NCBI GenBank assembly: GCA_013288445.1
Contig: JABDBX010000004.1
Location: forward strand, 1 to 54,601
DNA length: 54,601 bases
Direction of reading: 5' to 3'
Origin: Bacteroidota bacterium
GTDB taxonomy: Bacteria > Bacteroidota > Bacteroidia > Chitinophagales > Chitinophagaceae
The notes under the pieces are model-generated. The model was not told where the DNA came from and did no database searches. It was given only the letters and a program-made list of their open reading frames with translations. Made by a program: the position numbers and the translations under genes. Positions within the stretch are counted from its first letter, which is position 1. Each line of letters opens with the position of its first letter. Of this stretch, positions 1-9,836 are shown one piece after another.

Positions 1-3000
1 ACTGCCCGTAGTAATTGTGTGCGTTGTTGTGTTTGTTGCGCCAAATTTAACCCAGGGCAATGCACCGGTATATTCGCCCATGGAGATATTGGCCTCCGTG
101 CCTACGACGTCTGAAGTGATGTAGGTGGCAGATGCGGTATATGCCGGGCTGGTAACATTGTTGATCTGTATGCTCCAGTAACGGTTAATGTAATTGGTGG
201 TGTTGGCATTTTGCGGATGCTTGCTATTTGTAAGAGTAACAGCAACGCTGCCCGTAGTGCTAATGCTTCCGGCAGTAAAGTTTAGCGTGATGGGTGTATA
301 TCCTCCTGAATTATCTCCCATAGGCCAGAACACAGTACCCGAACTGGAACTATTTGCGGTCTTGTATAAACTGCCGCCACCATTGGCAATGATCATTTTC
401 GATGATGAGAAAGTGCCGGCTATTGCAGGCGCCGAAACATTGAGATTAAGGCTATTCGCGCCAATGTTCAGATTGCCCGCAGAAAGGGTAAGTGTGCCAT
501 TGATGGTAAGACTGTCTGTAAGACTGAAACCACCGGAATTGTTCAATGTAAGGTTGTTCAAGGTAATGCCTGATATGGTTTTACCCCCACTTCCCGTCAT
601 GCTTAAAGTACCTGTTCCGGTATAAGTGCCACCTGTTCCCATAATATTTCCGCCGAGCGCGATGTTAACGCCGTTATCGGCTAATGTAGAGCCGCCATTA
701 AGGGTAAGGTCGCCTGTTACATTCATTGTGGCGCCGGAGGCAATAGTGTTGGTGCCGCTTGTATTGCTGTTCGTGAGGCCCAGGCCGTAGGTTCCGCTTA
801 CAATAGTTTGGCCGCCGGTCGGGTTATAATATTCAATAGTTTGTGTCCAGGTTTTGCCGGTCGGTATCGCATTAACGGTTGTTGCACTCGATGTTCTGAT
901 GGTGCCAGCCCCCGATATAGAAGTCAATGTGCCACCTAAAGTAAACGTACCCATATCGAGAATGCCAGAATCAATTGCAGTGGTCAATGTACCATTGACT
1001 ATGGTGTTTGCGGCAGGGACATCAGTACCTGTAGTGTCGCCAAAAGCAAGGTTGTTATAAGCGGTTTCCGATACTACGGTTTGCCCACCGGCGCCTGCGC
1101 CATAAGTAATAGTGCCTGCCCAGGTTTTTCCGCTGGGTATTGGTGTTGCGCTCAGTGTTGTTGGTACTTCCGTACTGATATTGCCATTGTTGGTAAATGT
1201 ACCTGTGCCGCTTAAAATGCCGGTTGTACCCATGTCTAATGTGCCGCCGGCAGTGGTGGTCATGGTTCCTGTATTCACTATTATGTTTCCGGTGGCTGAG
1301 TTGATGCCGCTTGTATTGCTTAATGTAAGATTGGTATAGGTTCCGGTCATTATAGTTTGTGCCCCTGTAGTGGCACCGTAGATAATGGTGCCAGTCCAGG
1401 TGAGACCCGAGGGGATGGGCGTAGCACTGTAACTGGTGGGCACTGATGTTTTAATAGTGCCTCCATTGGTAAAGGTTCCCGAGCCGAGAAGCGCTGCTGC
1501 AGTGCCCATGTCCACCGTGCCACCCGCTGTGGTAGTAAATGTGCCGCTGCTGATGGTTATATCCCCCGTAGCTGTATTGGTGCCGCTGGTGTTCAGAAAT
1601 TTCAGGACCTTGTACGTGCCGGTTGGAACTGATTGGCCTCCGGTGAGCAGCGAATAAGTTACGCTGCCGGTTGTGCCCGTCCAGTTTTTACCCGCAGGTA
1701 TGGCTGGGGTTGCCGTGCAAGACGTGGTAAGGGCACCATTGTGTGTGGCAGAAAACGCACCAAGCAACTGAAACGTGGACATTGCCAATGTGCCTCCTGA
1801 TGTAGTGATCAAAGTAGTGCTTATATTAGGTACGCCTACAGCTGTATTTGTGCCGCTTGTATTGCTGCATTTCAAATTCTGATAAGTGCCGGCAGGTATG
1901 AATTGCCCTCCCGCTGCCGCCGAGAAAATGATGGTCCCGGTAGTGCCGGACCAGTTCTTGCCAGAGGGAATTGCCGGGTTAGTCGTTGACGATGTTGAAA
2001 TAGTACCATTGTTTACCGGGGTACCCGTTCCCGCCAGGGCCGATGAGCCCATAGACAGCGTGCCACCCGATGTGGTAGTTAGTGTTCCGTTTACGGTAAG
2101 TGTGTTGCTGGCAGTATTGGTGCCACTACTGTTGCCTATCGTAAGATTGCAGTTATAGGTGCCATACATTACGGTCTGCGCACCGGTGGCCGCCGCATAC
2201 AGTACGGTTCCTGTACCCCCCCAGGTTTTGCCAGAGGAAAATGGCGTGGCGCTGGTAGCCGTAAGCACAGATGTTTTGATGGTGCCGTTGTTTACGATAC
2301 TGTATCCCGATGAAAACGTGATGGTATAAGAACCGGTCATGTCCAATGTGCCGCCTGCTGTTGTAGTAAGGGCGCCACCAATCGTGAGGCTTGAGGTGGC
2401 GGTATTTGTGCCGCTTGAATTGCCGAGTGTAATGTTATTATAGGAGGTGGCAGCAACGATCGTTTGGCCGCCGGAAGCCGCCGCATAATTAATGGTTCCC
2501 GCCCATGCCTTGCCGGTAGGTAATGGCGTAGCGCTGGTGGATGTGAGTACGGATGTTTTGATAGTACCCTTATTGGTAAAGGTTGATGTACCACTCAGTA
2601 TGTAGGTGGACCCCATATCCAAGGTTCCGCCAGCTGTAGTGGTAAACGTACCTGAGTTCGCCACAATATTGCCGGCTGCCACGTTGGTGCCGCTGGTATT
2701 GCTTAGGGTCACAGATTTATAGGTTCCTGTCGGTATTGACATCCCCCCGGTAAGCAGTGCAAATGTAACCCCGCCTGTCGTGCCTGACCAGGTCAAGCCG
2801 GCGGGAATGCAGGGATTAACCGTACAAGTGGTGCTCACTATTCCATTATTAGTGGGTGTAAACGAACCCAGCAACTGGAAAGTGGTCATTGCCAATGTGC
2901 CTGCAGAGGTTGTAGTAAGCACATTATTCACCGTAAGTGTACCTACAGCGGTATTTGTGCCGGATGTATTGCCCGAAGTAAGGTTTTGAAAAGTGCTTGA

Positions 3001-6000
3001 TGGAATCGATTGCCCGCCATTGCTCGAATTAAAATTCACTGTGCCGCCCCAGGTTTTGCCTGCCGGTATTGCCGGATTGGTTTTGTTTTGCGTCAGCAGT
3101 GTACCGCTGGCAGATGGTGTACCTGTACCAAGAAGCTGGTAGGTAACCATATTCATGGTTCCGCCGGAAGAGGTAGTAAGCGTGCCATTCACTGTTAGGG
3201 TGCCGCCCGCAGTATTGGTTCCGCTGGTATTGCTTAATGTAAGGTTATTGTAAGTACCCGTGGATATCGTCTGCCCCCCGGTGGTGGCTCCGAATTTGAC
3301 CAGTCCTCCCCATGTTTTGCTGGTTGGGATGGGGTTGACAGATGTTGCTGTAACCATTTCCGTCTGGAATGTGCCGCTGTTGGAGATAGAAGTAAGCGTC
3401 CCGGCAAGTGTATAGGTAGCCATATCGAAAACAGCGCCGGAAGGGATAGTCAATACTGCATTAATAGTTACCGCAACAGCGGCAGTAAGGTTCGCGCTTG
3501 TATTACTGTTGGTGAGGTTATAAAACGAGGTAGTAGCTGTCCCGGCTATGCTTTGTGCTGCCGTGCCATAAAAATTCACAGTACCCGCATTATTCGTAAA
3601 AGTACCGCTATTTGAAAAAATCCCGCCAACCTGCAAGGTAGTGGACGGAGCCGTAACTGTACCAGCAGTTATTGTAAAGTTATTGAGTACATCGGCTGCA
3701 TTTGCGGCGAAAGACCAGGCCCCGCCAGTTCCATTAAAGGTTAAGTTGTAAAAATCATTCGTGGTACTCGTCATTGTGCCGGTCAGGGTTTTGCCGGTTG
3801 CTGTGGCGTTAAATATTACCGTTCCGGCTTCCGAATTAAATGTGCCGCTGTTTGCCCAGTTACCACCATCGGTGATAGTGTAGTTACCAGAAGAAGATAC
3901 ATCCAGCGTAGTGCTTGCCCCGATGGAAATACTAGTAAGTACTGTTATTGCCCCATCAAGTGTTTTTGTTCCGCTTGTGCTTGTTTTTAGCGTGCCATAA
4001 CTGCCTAGATCGCTATTGACGGTCTGGTCGCCTGCGCCGGTATAATCAACCGTCATACTTGTCAAAGTATTCGTTGAGAAGTTAAACTGGTTATCAAAGT
4101 CCGGTGAACCGGTTGTTATCCTGGTCACTTTTATTGTACCGGTACCTGAAATGGTTCCAGCCGCCGAGCCGCTATTTATAACCACTGCGGCTCCAGGATT
4201 CAAAACACTGTTTGCGCCATTCATGTTCAGGGTTCCACTTACATAGATATTGGTATTAACAGAAACGGCGGCGGTAACATTACTTATCGTAAGCCCGCTG
4301 AAGGAGGTCGTGGCGCTTCCGCCTATGTTTTCGGCAACGGTACCTGCAAATGTGACCGTACCTGTGCCTGCTGTAAAGGCCGAACTGCCGGAATTGTTGG
4401 TCCAGTCGGTGGTAAGCGATAACGCAAAATTGCCCGATGCAAGTGTTCCGGAAGTGAGCGTCACCGATCCTGTAAGGGTTTTGGCCGCGTTCAGCGTAAT
4501 GGTGGCGCTTGGTTTGTTCACTGTAATACTGCCCGTGAATGTAGCGGGCCATTCAAGGCCCACGGTTACAGCAGGTGCATTGTTCCCGAGATTTACATAG
4601 TTCAAATTGACGCCGGTATAAGTAGTAGGTGCAACAGCTAATGTGCCATTGTCGCGAAAAACCCACGAACCACTATTCATCACTAAGTTGCCGGCTGTAT
4701 TTGTAAGGATACCATTTATTAGTTCCAAAGTGTCGCCTGTGGCAAAAGACGTGGTGTTTGTAAGTGTAACCCCGGTGGTGCTGGTATTGTTTATGCTAAG
4801 GGAGCCAGGCGATACAAAGGCTGTTGGCAGCAGTGTGCCGGTATTTTGTGCGATCGTACCATAGAACTCATAATTGGCGCCTCCGCTAAATGTGGAGCCG
4901 GAAGCCGTGACCGAACCATTGATCCCAGTAGTGTTTGAAGTATTGAACGTGCCGCCGGAACTTACTATTACACCGCCACCCGTGGTGTGTCCTCCACTTA
5001 TCACATAGGACTGGCAATCCAATGTACCTCCGTTTGTTACGGTAAAACTGGAATAGGGCGTTGTGAGTGTACCTAAAGAAAGACTTGCAGTCAACTGCAC
5101 AAATGCGCCCGAACTCACTGAATAGGTGCAGCCGGTGCTGCCTGCGGAGCCGGTACTTGTATTGCTCAACTGCTGCGCGACTCCTGAGCTACTGTACGTG
5201 CCATTAAATATGATTCCCGGCGCTACAGATGTGGTAGAAGTAGTGGCGAGGAGCGCTAATCCGCTTATGGTCAGGTTGCCGCGCATCTGAAACTTGTTGC
5301 CGGTTACAACGCCTGTACCCCAGTCAATATACTTTGTGCCTGCGGCGGAAAATGTAACATTACCTGTTGCCTGGATAACTCCTGTTCCGGTGGTGCCCGT
5401 TGCCGACATGAAGTTTATGGCCGTTGCCGCAGTAGTGCTTACCGATGTAGTACCTGTGATATTAAGTGTTCCATTTCCTGCGGCATTGCTTGTAAGGATT
5501 AGCGCCCCGGAGCCCGATAAAGAGAAGTTTCCAGTCACGTTAACCACATTGGTTACCGCTGCATTTGCAATTGTTACGGTACCGGCAGTAATACCGAAAT
5601 TGCCGCTAATGTTTGTAGATGACGCAAAGTTAGAGGTAGTAGCTGTTGAAGAATAGATGAGATTGCCGTATGTTACAGTTGGTATGGTATAGGCTGTAGA
5701 TGTGCCGCTACCTATTGTTATTGTACTTGTGGAACCCTGTGCGGATGCAAGAGTAGGGATAGCTGATATAATAGATAGGAATGCGCCATTGTTCACCAGC
5801 ATAGATCCAACCGTTGGGGTAGTATTTACCGTTACTGTATTGGTTGTGGTGCCGTCTCCCACTTGCACCTGGCCGCTAACTGTCCACCCTGTATTGATAT
5901 TCACTCCGGTTCTGATGATCCAGACATCTGAGGAGCTTGCTGTAAAGGAAGATGCAGGTGTACCCGTGCCTCCGGAATTTGTATTCCAGTTGGTGACAGT

Positions 6001-6099
6001 AGTAAATGTGCCGCTGATGTAATAATAAGTAGTGGCTGATCCGGGGAAGCTGATAGCGCAAAGAAGAATCACGAGTAACAATGCCGCCTTCTTTATCAT
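1..6099 (-). CDS. Giant exported beta-strand repeat protein (C-terminus beyond window)
   Basis: The frame is open from an ATG at 6099 to base 1 (2033 codons, no stop) and continues off the window. The N-terminus is a signal peptide (MIKKAALLLVILL..., then AISFPGSA), so the product is exported. The rest is almost entirely Gly, Ser, Thr, Asn, Ala and Val, as in secreted parallel beta-helix or autotransporter-like adhesins. From about residue 870 to 1785 there are some 11 tandem units of about 91 residues, each with a signature like LSNTSGTNTA, then TTSGGTLDMG, then P-I-P-SGKTW. The DNA period is about 255-285 bp, with signatures near 3493, 3213, 2957, 2683, 2403, 2118, 1845, 1575, 1305, 1030 and 750. 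Near the left edge the pattern changes (an SIQINNVTSP-like segment), suggesting a C-terminal region with a different fold. A T9SS sorting domain would be expected beyond the edge but cannot be seen. Frame was checked at several points and holds. Role in surface attachment is inference. Confidence 0.85.
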   Translation of the reverse strand, partial: MIKKAALLLVILLCAISFPGSATTYYYISGTFTTVTNWNTNSGGTGTPASSFTASSSDVWIIRTGVNINTGWTVSGQVQVGDGTTTNTVTVNTTPTVGSMLVNNGAFLSIISAIPTLASAQGSTSTITIGSGTSTAYTIPTVTYGNLIYSSTATTSNFASSTNISGNFGITAGTVTIANAAVTNVVNVTGNFSLSGSGALILTSNAAGNGTLNITGTTSVSTTAATAINFMSATGTTGTGVIQATGNVTFSAAGTKYIDWGTGVVTGNKFQMRGNLTISGLALLATTSTTSVAPGIIFNGTYSSSGVAQQLSNTSTGSAGSTGCTYSVSSGAFVQLTASLSLGTLTTPYSSFTVTNGGTLDCQSYVISGGHTTGGGVIVSSGGTFNTSNTTGINGSVTASGSTFSGGANYEFYGTIAQNTGTLLPTAFVSPGSLSINNTSTTGVTLTNTTSFATGDTLELINGILTNTAGNLVMNSGSWVFRDNGTLAVAPTTYTGVNLNYVNLGNNAPAVTVGLEWPATFTGSITVNKPSATITLNAAKTLTGSVTLTSGTLASGNFALSLTTDWTNNSGSSAFTAGTGTVTFAGTVAENIGGSATTSFSGLTISNVTAAVSVNTNIYVSGTLNMNGANSVLNPGAAVVINSGSAAGTISGTGTIKVTRITTGSPDFDNQFNFSTNTLTSMTVDYTGAGDQTVNSDLGSYGTLKTSTSGTKTLDGAITVLTSISIGASTTLDVSSSGNYTITDGGNWANSGTFNSEAGTVIFNATATGKTLTGTMTSTTNDFYNLTFNGTGGAWSFAANAADVLNNFTITAGTVTAPSTTLQVGGIFSNSGTFTNNAGTVNFYGTAAQSIAGTATTSFYNLTNSNTSANLTAAVAVTINAVLTIPSGAVFDMATYTLAGTLTSISNSGTFQTEMVTATSVNPIPTSKTWGGLVKFGATTGGQTISTGTYNNLTLSNTSGTNTAGGTLTVNGTLTTSSGGTMNMVTYQLLGTGTPSASGTLLTQNKTNPAIPAGKTWGGTVNFNSSNGGQSIPSSTFQNLTSGNTSGTNTAVGTLTVNNVLTTTSAGTLAMTTFQLLGSFTPTNNGIVSTTCTVNPCIPAGLTWSGTTGGVTFALLTGGMSIPTGTYKSVTLSNTSGTNVAAGNIVANSGTFTTTAGGTLDMGSTYILSGTSTFTNKGTIKTSVLTSTSATPLPTGKAWAGTINYAAASGGQTIVAATSYNNITLGNSSGTNTATSSLTIGGALTTTAGGTLDMTGSYTITFSSGYSIVNNGTIKTSVLTATSATPFSSGKTWGGTGTVLYAAATGAQTVMYGTYNCNLTIGNSSGTNTASNTLTVNGTLTTTSGGTLSMGSSALAGTGTPVNNGTISTSSTTNPAIPSGKNWSGTTGTIIFSAAAGGQFIPAGTYQNLKCSNTSGTNTAVGVPNISTTLITTSGGTLAMSTFQLLGAFSATHNGALTTSCTATPAIPAGKNWTGTTGSVTYSLLTGGQSVPTGTYKVLKFLNTSGTNTATGDITISSGTFTTTAGGTVDMGTAAALLGSGTFTNGGTIKTSVPTSYSATPIPSGLTWTGTIIYGATTGAQTIMTGTYTNLTLSNTSGINSATGNIIVNTGTMTTTAGGTLDMGTTGILSGTGTFTNNGNISTEVPTTLSATPIPSGKTWAGTITYGAGAGGQTVVSETAYNNLAFGDTTGTDVPAANTIVNGTLTTAIDSGILDMGTFTLGGTLTSISGAGTIRTSSATTVNAIPTGKTWTQTIEYYNPTGGQTIVSGTYGLGLTNSNTSGTNTIASGATMNVTGDLTLNGGSTLADNGVNIALGGNIMGTGGTYTGTGTLSMTGSGGKTISGITLNNLTLNNSGGFSLTDSLTINGTLTLSAGNLNIGANSLNLNVSAPAIAGTFSSSKMIIANGGGSLYKTANSSSSGTVFWPMGDNSGGYTPITLNFTAGSISTTGSVAVTLTNSKHPQNANTTNYINRYWSIQINNVTSPAYTASATYITSDVVGTEANISMGEYTGALPWVKFGATNTTTHTITTGS

Positions 6100-6507
6100 G
6101 AGTTTTTAATTTTATTGTTTACTATTCTATGTCCTGTATATGCAATAATACTACCAAGTAAATACCGGTTGTTTTAACCTGCACTTACCTGGTAGCCCAG
6201 CCGGGAACTAAAATTATTTTATATGAATAACGCGTTTATCGATAATATATAGTATTTAGTTTTCAAATTTAATCTGTTTATCATTATTATTTTGGCGCAA
6301 ATTATCCACACTTGTTAATATCTCTAAAGTATGTTTTTTATAAAACGCATTAAAATTAATATCTTAACTATTAACAAAGGTAAATAATTAAATAGCAAGA
6401 ACAATTATTTTTTGTTTTTACAATCAGAATTTGAACCGAAATGATATTTTTAGAAAAATGTAATAAAGTCATGCCTGTAAATACTTATGTAGCAAACAAC
6501 ATTTTTT
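6100..6507. other. AT-rich divergent intergenic region
   Basis: This 408-base gap separates two divergently transcribed genes. It is strongly AT-rich, with many short poly-A and poly-T runs. I see no open frame worth calling and no strong hairpin. It holds the candidate promoter listed at 6375-6404 and presumably the promoter of the hydrolase operon on the other strand. Confidence 0.6.
6375..6404 (-). promoter_or_regulatory. Candidate Bacteroidota promoter for the giant repeat protein
   Basis: On the minus strand a TTG (6404-6402) is followed after 19 bases by TACCTTTG (6382-6375), matching the Bacteroidota -33/-7 pattern. It would give a leader of about 270 bases before the ATG at 6099. Only the motif match supports it. 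Confidence 0.4.
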
Positions 6508-7401
6508 ATGACCAGAATATTTTTCAGTTTATGGGTATTTATCTTCTGCTGTACCTTTTCAATTACGCCATCTTTTGCTGCTACTAAAAAGTATGATGCA
6601 TTCAACGTAAAAGTCAGCGGTAAAGGTCAGCCAATTATTTTTATTCCGGGGGCCACGTGCAGTGGGGATGAATGGAATGAAACGGTGGCGAGATATTCAG
6701 GCAAATACGAATGCCATGTGTTAACACTTGCCGGTTACGCGGGTGCGATGCCTTTGGCAAATGGGCCTTACCTGGAGGTTATTAAAAAGCAGATAGAAGA
6801 ATACATCATAGACCAGAAGCTGGAAAACGTGATCCTCGTGGGGCATTCCATAGGTGGGTTCCTGGCTATGTGCATAGCTTCTGAGATGAAGGACCATCTG
6901 CAAAAAATACTGATCGTTGACGCTATGCCTTTCTTTGCGGGCGCTAATAATCCGAATGCCGTGGATACCTTCAGTGAGGCCAAAGCGCAATACATGTATT
7001 CGTATTACAGCAAAATGGATGACGGTGAGTTAAAGAACAATCAGCGAATGACCGCAAAGTTCCTCTGCCGCGACTCCACGAAGTGGGATATGATCGCAAC
7101 ATGGGGCGCGAGGTCTGATCGTAAAACATTGGCCTATTCGCTTACAGAAATGATGTCAAACGATATGCGGAAAAAAATAGGCGATATACAAGTACCCGTA
7201 CTGGTGCTGGCTGCTTATTGTAAAAGCCCAGAATACCCCGATTTTACCAGGTCATCGGTAATTGCCACTTTTGCGGATCAATATAAAGCCTGTAAAACCT
7301 GCACGGTACATGTAGCCGACGATGGCGCAAAACACTTTATCATGTATGATGCGCCAGAATGGTATTTTAGCGAAACGGATGGGTTCTTAAGTAAGCAGTA
7401 A
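6508..7401 (+). CDS. Secreted alpha/beta hydrolase
   Basis: A 297-residue alpha/beta-hydrolase fold enzyme with an N-terminal signal peptide (hydrophobic stretch ending near SFA, residue 24), so probably periplasmic. The oxyanion strand is IIFIPGATCSGDEW (residues 43-56). The nucleophile elbow is GHSIGG (112-117), giving Ser114 as nucleophile. The late histidine is in AKHFIMYDAPEWY near the C-terminus, and the acid probably follows the VPVLVLAA strand. Several cysteines (CRDS, YCKS, KACKTC) could form disulfides. The natural substrate cannot be told; esterase or lipase-like activity is the family default. It is the first gene of an apparent operon with the ECF sigma factor that starts 10 bases downstream. 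Confidence 0.85.
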   Translation: MTRIFFSLWVFIFCCTFSITPSFAATKKYDAFNVKVSGKGQPIIFIPGATCSGDEWNETVARYSGKYECHVLTLAGYAGAMPLANGPYLEVIKKQIEEYIIDQKLENVILVGHSIGGFLAMCIASEMKDHLQKILIVDAMPFFAGANNPNAVDTFSEAKAQYMYSYYSKMDDGELKNNQRMTAKFLCRDSTKWDMIATWGARSDRKTLAYSLTEMMSNDMRKKIGDIQVPVLVLAAYCKSPEYPDFTRSSVIATFADQYKACKTCTVHVADDGAKHFIMYDAPEWYFSETDGFLSKQ

Positions 7402-7411
7402 AAGCCACGCA

Positions 7412-7918
7412 TTGGACAAGAACGATAAAATATTTAGCGACATAGTGCAGCAATGCCATGGCATTGTGTATCGTATATGCTATGCCTATCTTTATGACCG
7501 GTCTCATGCTGAGGACCTGTACCAGGAGATAATGCTACAAGTATGGAAAAGCTTGGACAGGTACAAAGGGGAGTCAAAGGTGAGTACGTGGGTTTACCGG
7601 ATAGCGGTGAATACGGCAATGACCTACAACCTGCAGCATAAAAAGGCCACACACGAGGAACTGCCGGAAACAATAAACATTGCTGCAGAGCCCCGGGATG
7701 GGACTAAGGAGGCGCAACTGGAGGCACTTACGAAAGCGATAAGCCAGCTTGATGAACCCGACAGGCTTATTATATCGCTGGTGCTGGAAGGCCTGAGTTA
7801 CAAAGAAATTGCGGAAATAACCGGGAGCAACACCAATAATACAGGTGTGAAGATAAACCGCATAAAAATAAAGTTGATAAAGCTAATGGATAATAAAATG
7901 AACGATGATAACATTTGA
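7412..7918 (+). CDS. ECF-type RNA polymerase sigma factor
   Basis: 168 residues with the two-domain layout of extracytoplasmic-function sigma-70 factors. Region 2 spans about residues 12-75 and contains the core-binding pattern AEDLYQEIMLQVWKSLDRY, followed by STWVYRIAVNTA for -10 recognition and melting. Region 4 spans about 100-165 with LSYKEIAEITGSNTNNTGVK as the -35 recognition helix-turn-helix. The start must be TTG at 7412: the frame has a stop at 7388-7390 and no ATG before region 2. The gene begins 10 bases after the hydrolase stop and overlaps the next gene by 14 bases, which indicates translational coupling. The downstream membrane protein is the candidate partner or anti-sigma factor. 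Confidence 0.9.
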   Translation: MDKNDKIFSDIVQQCHGIVYRICYAYLYDRSHAEDLYQEIMLQVWKSLDRYKGESKVSTWVYRIAVNTAMTYNLQHKKATHEELPETINIAAEPRDGTKEAQLEALTKAISQLDEPDRLIISLVLEGLSYKEIAEITGSNTNNTGVKINRIKIKLIKLMDNKMNDDNI

Positions 7919-8507
7919 GGAATTGCAGGAAAGCTGGCGGTCGCAACCTGTTGCGGCTGCGGAAGACACGGCATTGATGCAAAGGCGTTTTACGGAGAAA
8001 TGGAAAAAGCAGCAGCGCCGCGTGTTGTGGAGCAATATTGGTGTTACGGCAGCTTTTGCAGGCGTGATCGTAAACTTCGTATGGGTCTATGTGTCGTTTC
8101 ATGCCGGGCGCTCCCTGTTCTTTAGCGGGAGCCTCCTTTTTATGGTTTTGCTACTGCTGGTGTATCTGTGGGTCATGTGGAAGGGTATTTCACTGAAAAA
8201 GAATGATCCCGATGTTCCGGGAAATGAATATATAGTGCATTGTTTGCAGGTATTATATTGGCGCCGCAAGACAATTACTGTGTATTCCTGGATATATTGT
8301 ATTCTTCTTTGGCTGGCCCTTATGTGTTACTTTTATGATGTGCTGAAAGGCGCCAGTTTGCAATTGCAAGTAGGGGCAACTGCGGCGACCACTGCTTATA
8401 TTTTTGGTGTGCAGCTATTGACCAGGTTTACCAGTAAGAAAAAGCAATTGAAGAAGCTGGACGAATTGATCGGTGATTTGAAATTGCTTGAAGCTGCCAC
8501 TGAATAG
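7905..8507 (+). CDS. Membrane protein encoded with the ECF sigma factor (possible anti-sigma or regulator)
   Basis: A 200-residue protein. A short cytoplasmic N-terminus (FEELQESWRSQP, then a basic KWKKQQRR stretch) is followed by four predicted membrane segments: about 44-65, 70-90, 120-142 and 150-168. The tail is charged and helical (KKKQLKKLDELIGDLKLLEA). The ATG lies 14 bases inside the sigma-factor gene. Position suggests it controls that sigma factor, but I see no zinc anti-sigma motif (HxxxCxxC) and no FecR-like domain, so the role is inference from context. The N-terminal FEELQESWRSQ resembles the start of short hypothetical proteins that commonly sit beside Bacteroidota ECF sigma genes. 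Confidence 0.75.
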   Translation: MITFEELQESWRSQPVAAAEDTALMQRRFTEKWKKQQRRVLWSNIGVTAAFAGVIVNFVWVYVSFHAGRSLFFSGSLLFMVLLLLVYLWVMWKGISLKKNDPDVPGNEYIVHCLQVLYWRRKTITVYSWIYCILLWLALMCYFYDVLKGASLQLQVGATAATTAYIFGVQLLTRFTSKKKQLKKLDELIGDLKLLEAATE

Positions 8508-8564
8508 CTGATAAGTTATATTGACCGGCATATGGTGCATATGCCGGTCCATACCTCTTTGCGT

Positions 8565-9836
8565 TTATATCCCCACTTCCTGTTCCACAAAATCAAGCCC
8601 GGCATATTCCAGTTCATTTTTGCGCGGTTCATAATTGTCTATGATCCCATCTGGGTATAGCACAATGGAAATGCCTGGTTGCTTCCACCACTTATCTTCA
8701 ATCAGCCTTTCAAAATGGATAATACCAGTAACGTGGCAGCGTTTTTCATTGCTGCTCCATTCCAGTATTTGGTCGAAACGCTCGTGGGGTACCTGGAGAA
8801 GCCCCTTGAAGCTGACGCAAACCTTCAGGTAAAAGTCATTGCCCAATTTTGATGGCGCCTGGTAGTTGAGTTTCTTGTACTCATAGCGGTAATTGTACCG
8901 CAGGGCAGACAGGTCGCTTAGCACTGCCGATGCTGTTGGAAAGCCGCCGGCCCCCTTGCCGTAAAAGAACTGTTTGTCGGCAAGGCTGCTCTCAATGATC
9001 ACTCCGTTGTACTCGTTGCGCACCGTTGATAGTTGATCGTCCTTTGCCACGAACTGAGGCAGTACAAAGGCGGCAATGCTGCCATCGTGCAGCTTGTGCG
9101 CTTGCGCTACCAACTTTATTTCGTAGCCCTTTTCTTTCGCATAAATGGCATCCTGTTTATGCAGGCTTTGAATGCCCGTATGCAAGAGCGCATTTGGCGA
9201 TGAAAGGATACCATAGGCATGGGTTAGCAGAATGCTTAGTTTGTTTACAGCATCTATACCCTCTACATCAAGGCTGGGGTCGCTTTCGGCAAAACCGGCT
9301 ATTTGTGCCTGTAGCAAAGCCTCGTCAAAACTGACCTGCTCACAAAACACTTTTGTAAGAATGTAGTTGGTAGAGCCGTTCACAATCCCCCTTATGCCTT
9401 GTAGCAGGTCGTTGTCGTAATACTCTTCCAGGTTCCTGATCACCGGTATGCTGGCGCAGCAGGCCGCCTCGTAAAGAAAAGGCACATCATGCTTTTGCTG
9501 CAGGGCTATCAGTTCTTCAATATGCGTGGCTATCATTTTCTTGTTGGCACTCACCACAGCTCTTTTGCTGCGGAGAGCTGTGGTTACTATCCGGTAAGCA
9601 GCCTCCGCATCGTCAATGAGTTCGATGATAACGTTGATGTCCTCATCATCCAGTAGCTGTGCGGCATCAGTGGTAAACAGCGTTGCTGGTGCATTTCTTT
9701 TCTTTTCCGGGTGCTTGATGCACACTTTTTTAATTTGTGCATTGAGGGTGGGCGTGTGCTCCAATACTTTGTATAACCCTTCGCCTACTACGCCAAACCC
9801 GAAGAGGCCGATATTTAATTTCTTTTGTTGAGACAT
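8565..9836 (-). CDS. hom: Homoserine dehydrogenase
   Basis: Monofunctional homoserine dehydrogenase of 423 residues. It reduces aspartate semialdehyde to homoserine, the branch-point precursor of threonine and methionine. The Rossmann motif is NIGLFGFGVVGEG (8-20). SANKKMIA carries the conserved cofactor-contacting lysine. NGSTNYIL and SDPSLDVEGIDAVNKL are the signature substrate-binding and catalytic segments. There is no aspartokinase domain, unlike ThrA fusions. The C-terminal ~90 residues do not show a clear ACT domain. The gene lies downstream of the trans-sulfuration enzyme on the same strand, 224 bases away, and so may be co-transcribed under the SAM riboswitch. That gap is filled with small hairpins that might attenuate or process the message. 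Confidence 0.93.
   Translation of the reverse strand: MSQQKKLNIGLFGFGVVGEGLYKVLEHTPTLNAQIKKVCIKHPEKKRNAPATLFTTDAAQLLDDEDINVIIELIDDAEAAYRIVTTALRSKRAVVSANKKMIATHIEELIALQQKHDVPFLYEAACCASIPVIRNLEEYYDNDLLQGIRGIVNGSTNYILTKVFCEQVSFDEALLQAQIAGFAESDPSLDVEGIDAVNKLSILLTHAYGILSSPNALLHTGIQSLHKQDAIYAKEKGYEIKLVAQAHKLHDGSIAAFVLPQFVAKDDQLSTVRNEYNGVIIESSLADKQFFYGKGAGGFPTASAVLSDLSALRYNYRYEYKKLNYQAPSKLGNDFYLKVCVSFKGLLQVPHERFDQILEWSSNEKRCHVTGIIHFERLIEDKWWKQPGISIVLYPDGIIDNYEPRKNELEYAGLDFVEQEVGI

Noticed and set aside
194-5656. Several plus-strand open frames rich in Val and Pro
   Set aside because: They are antisense to the Gly/Ser/Thr repeat protein on the minus strand and share its period; no starts, motifs or natural composition.
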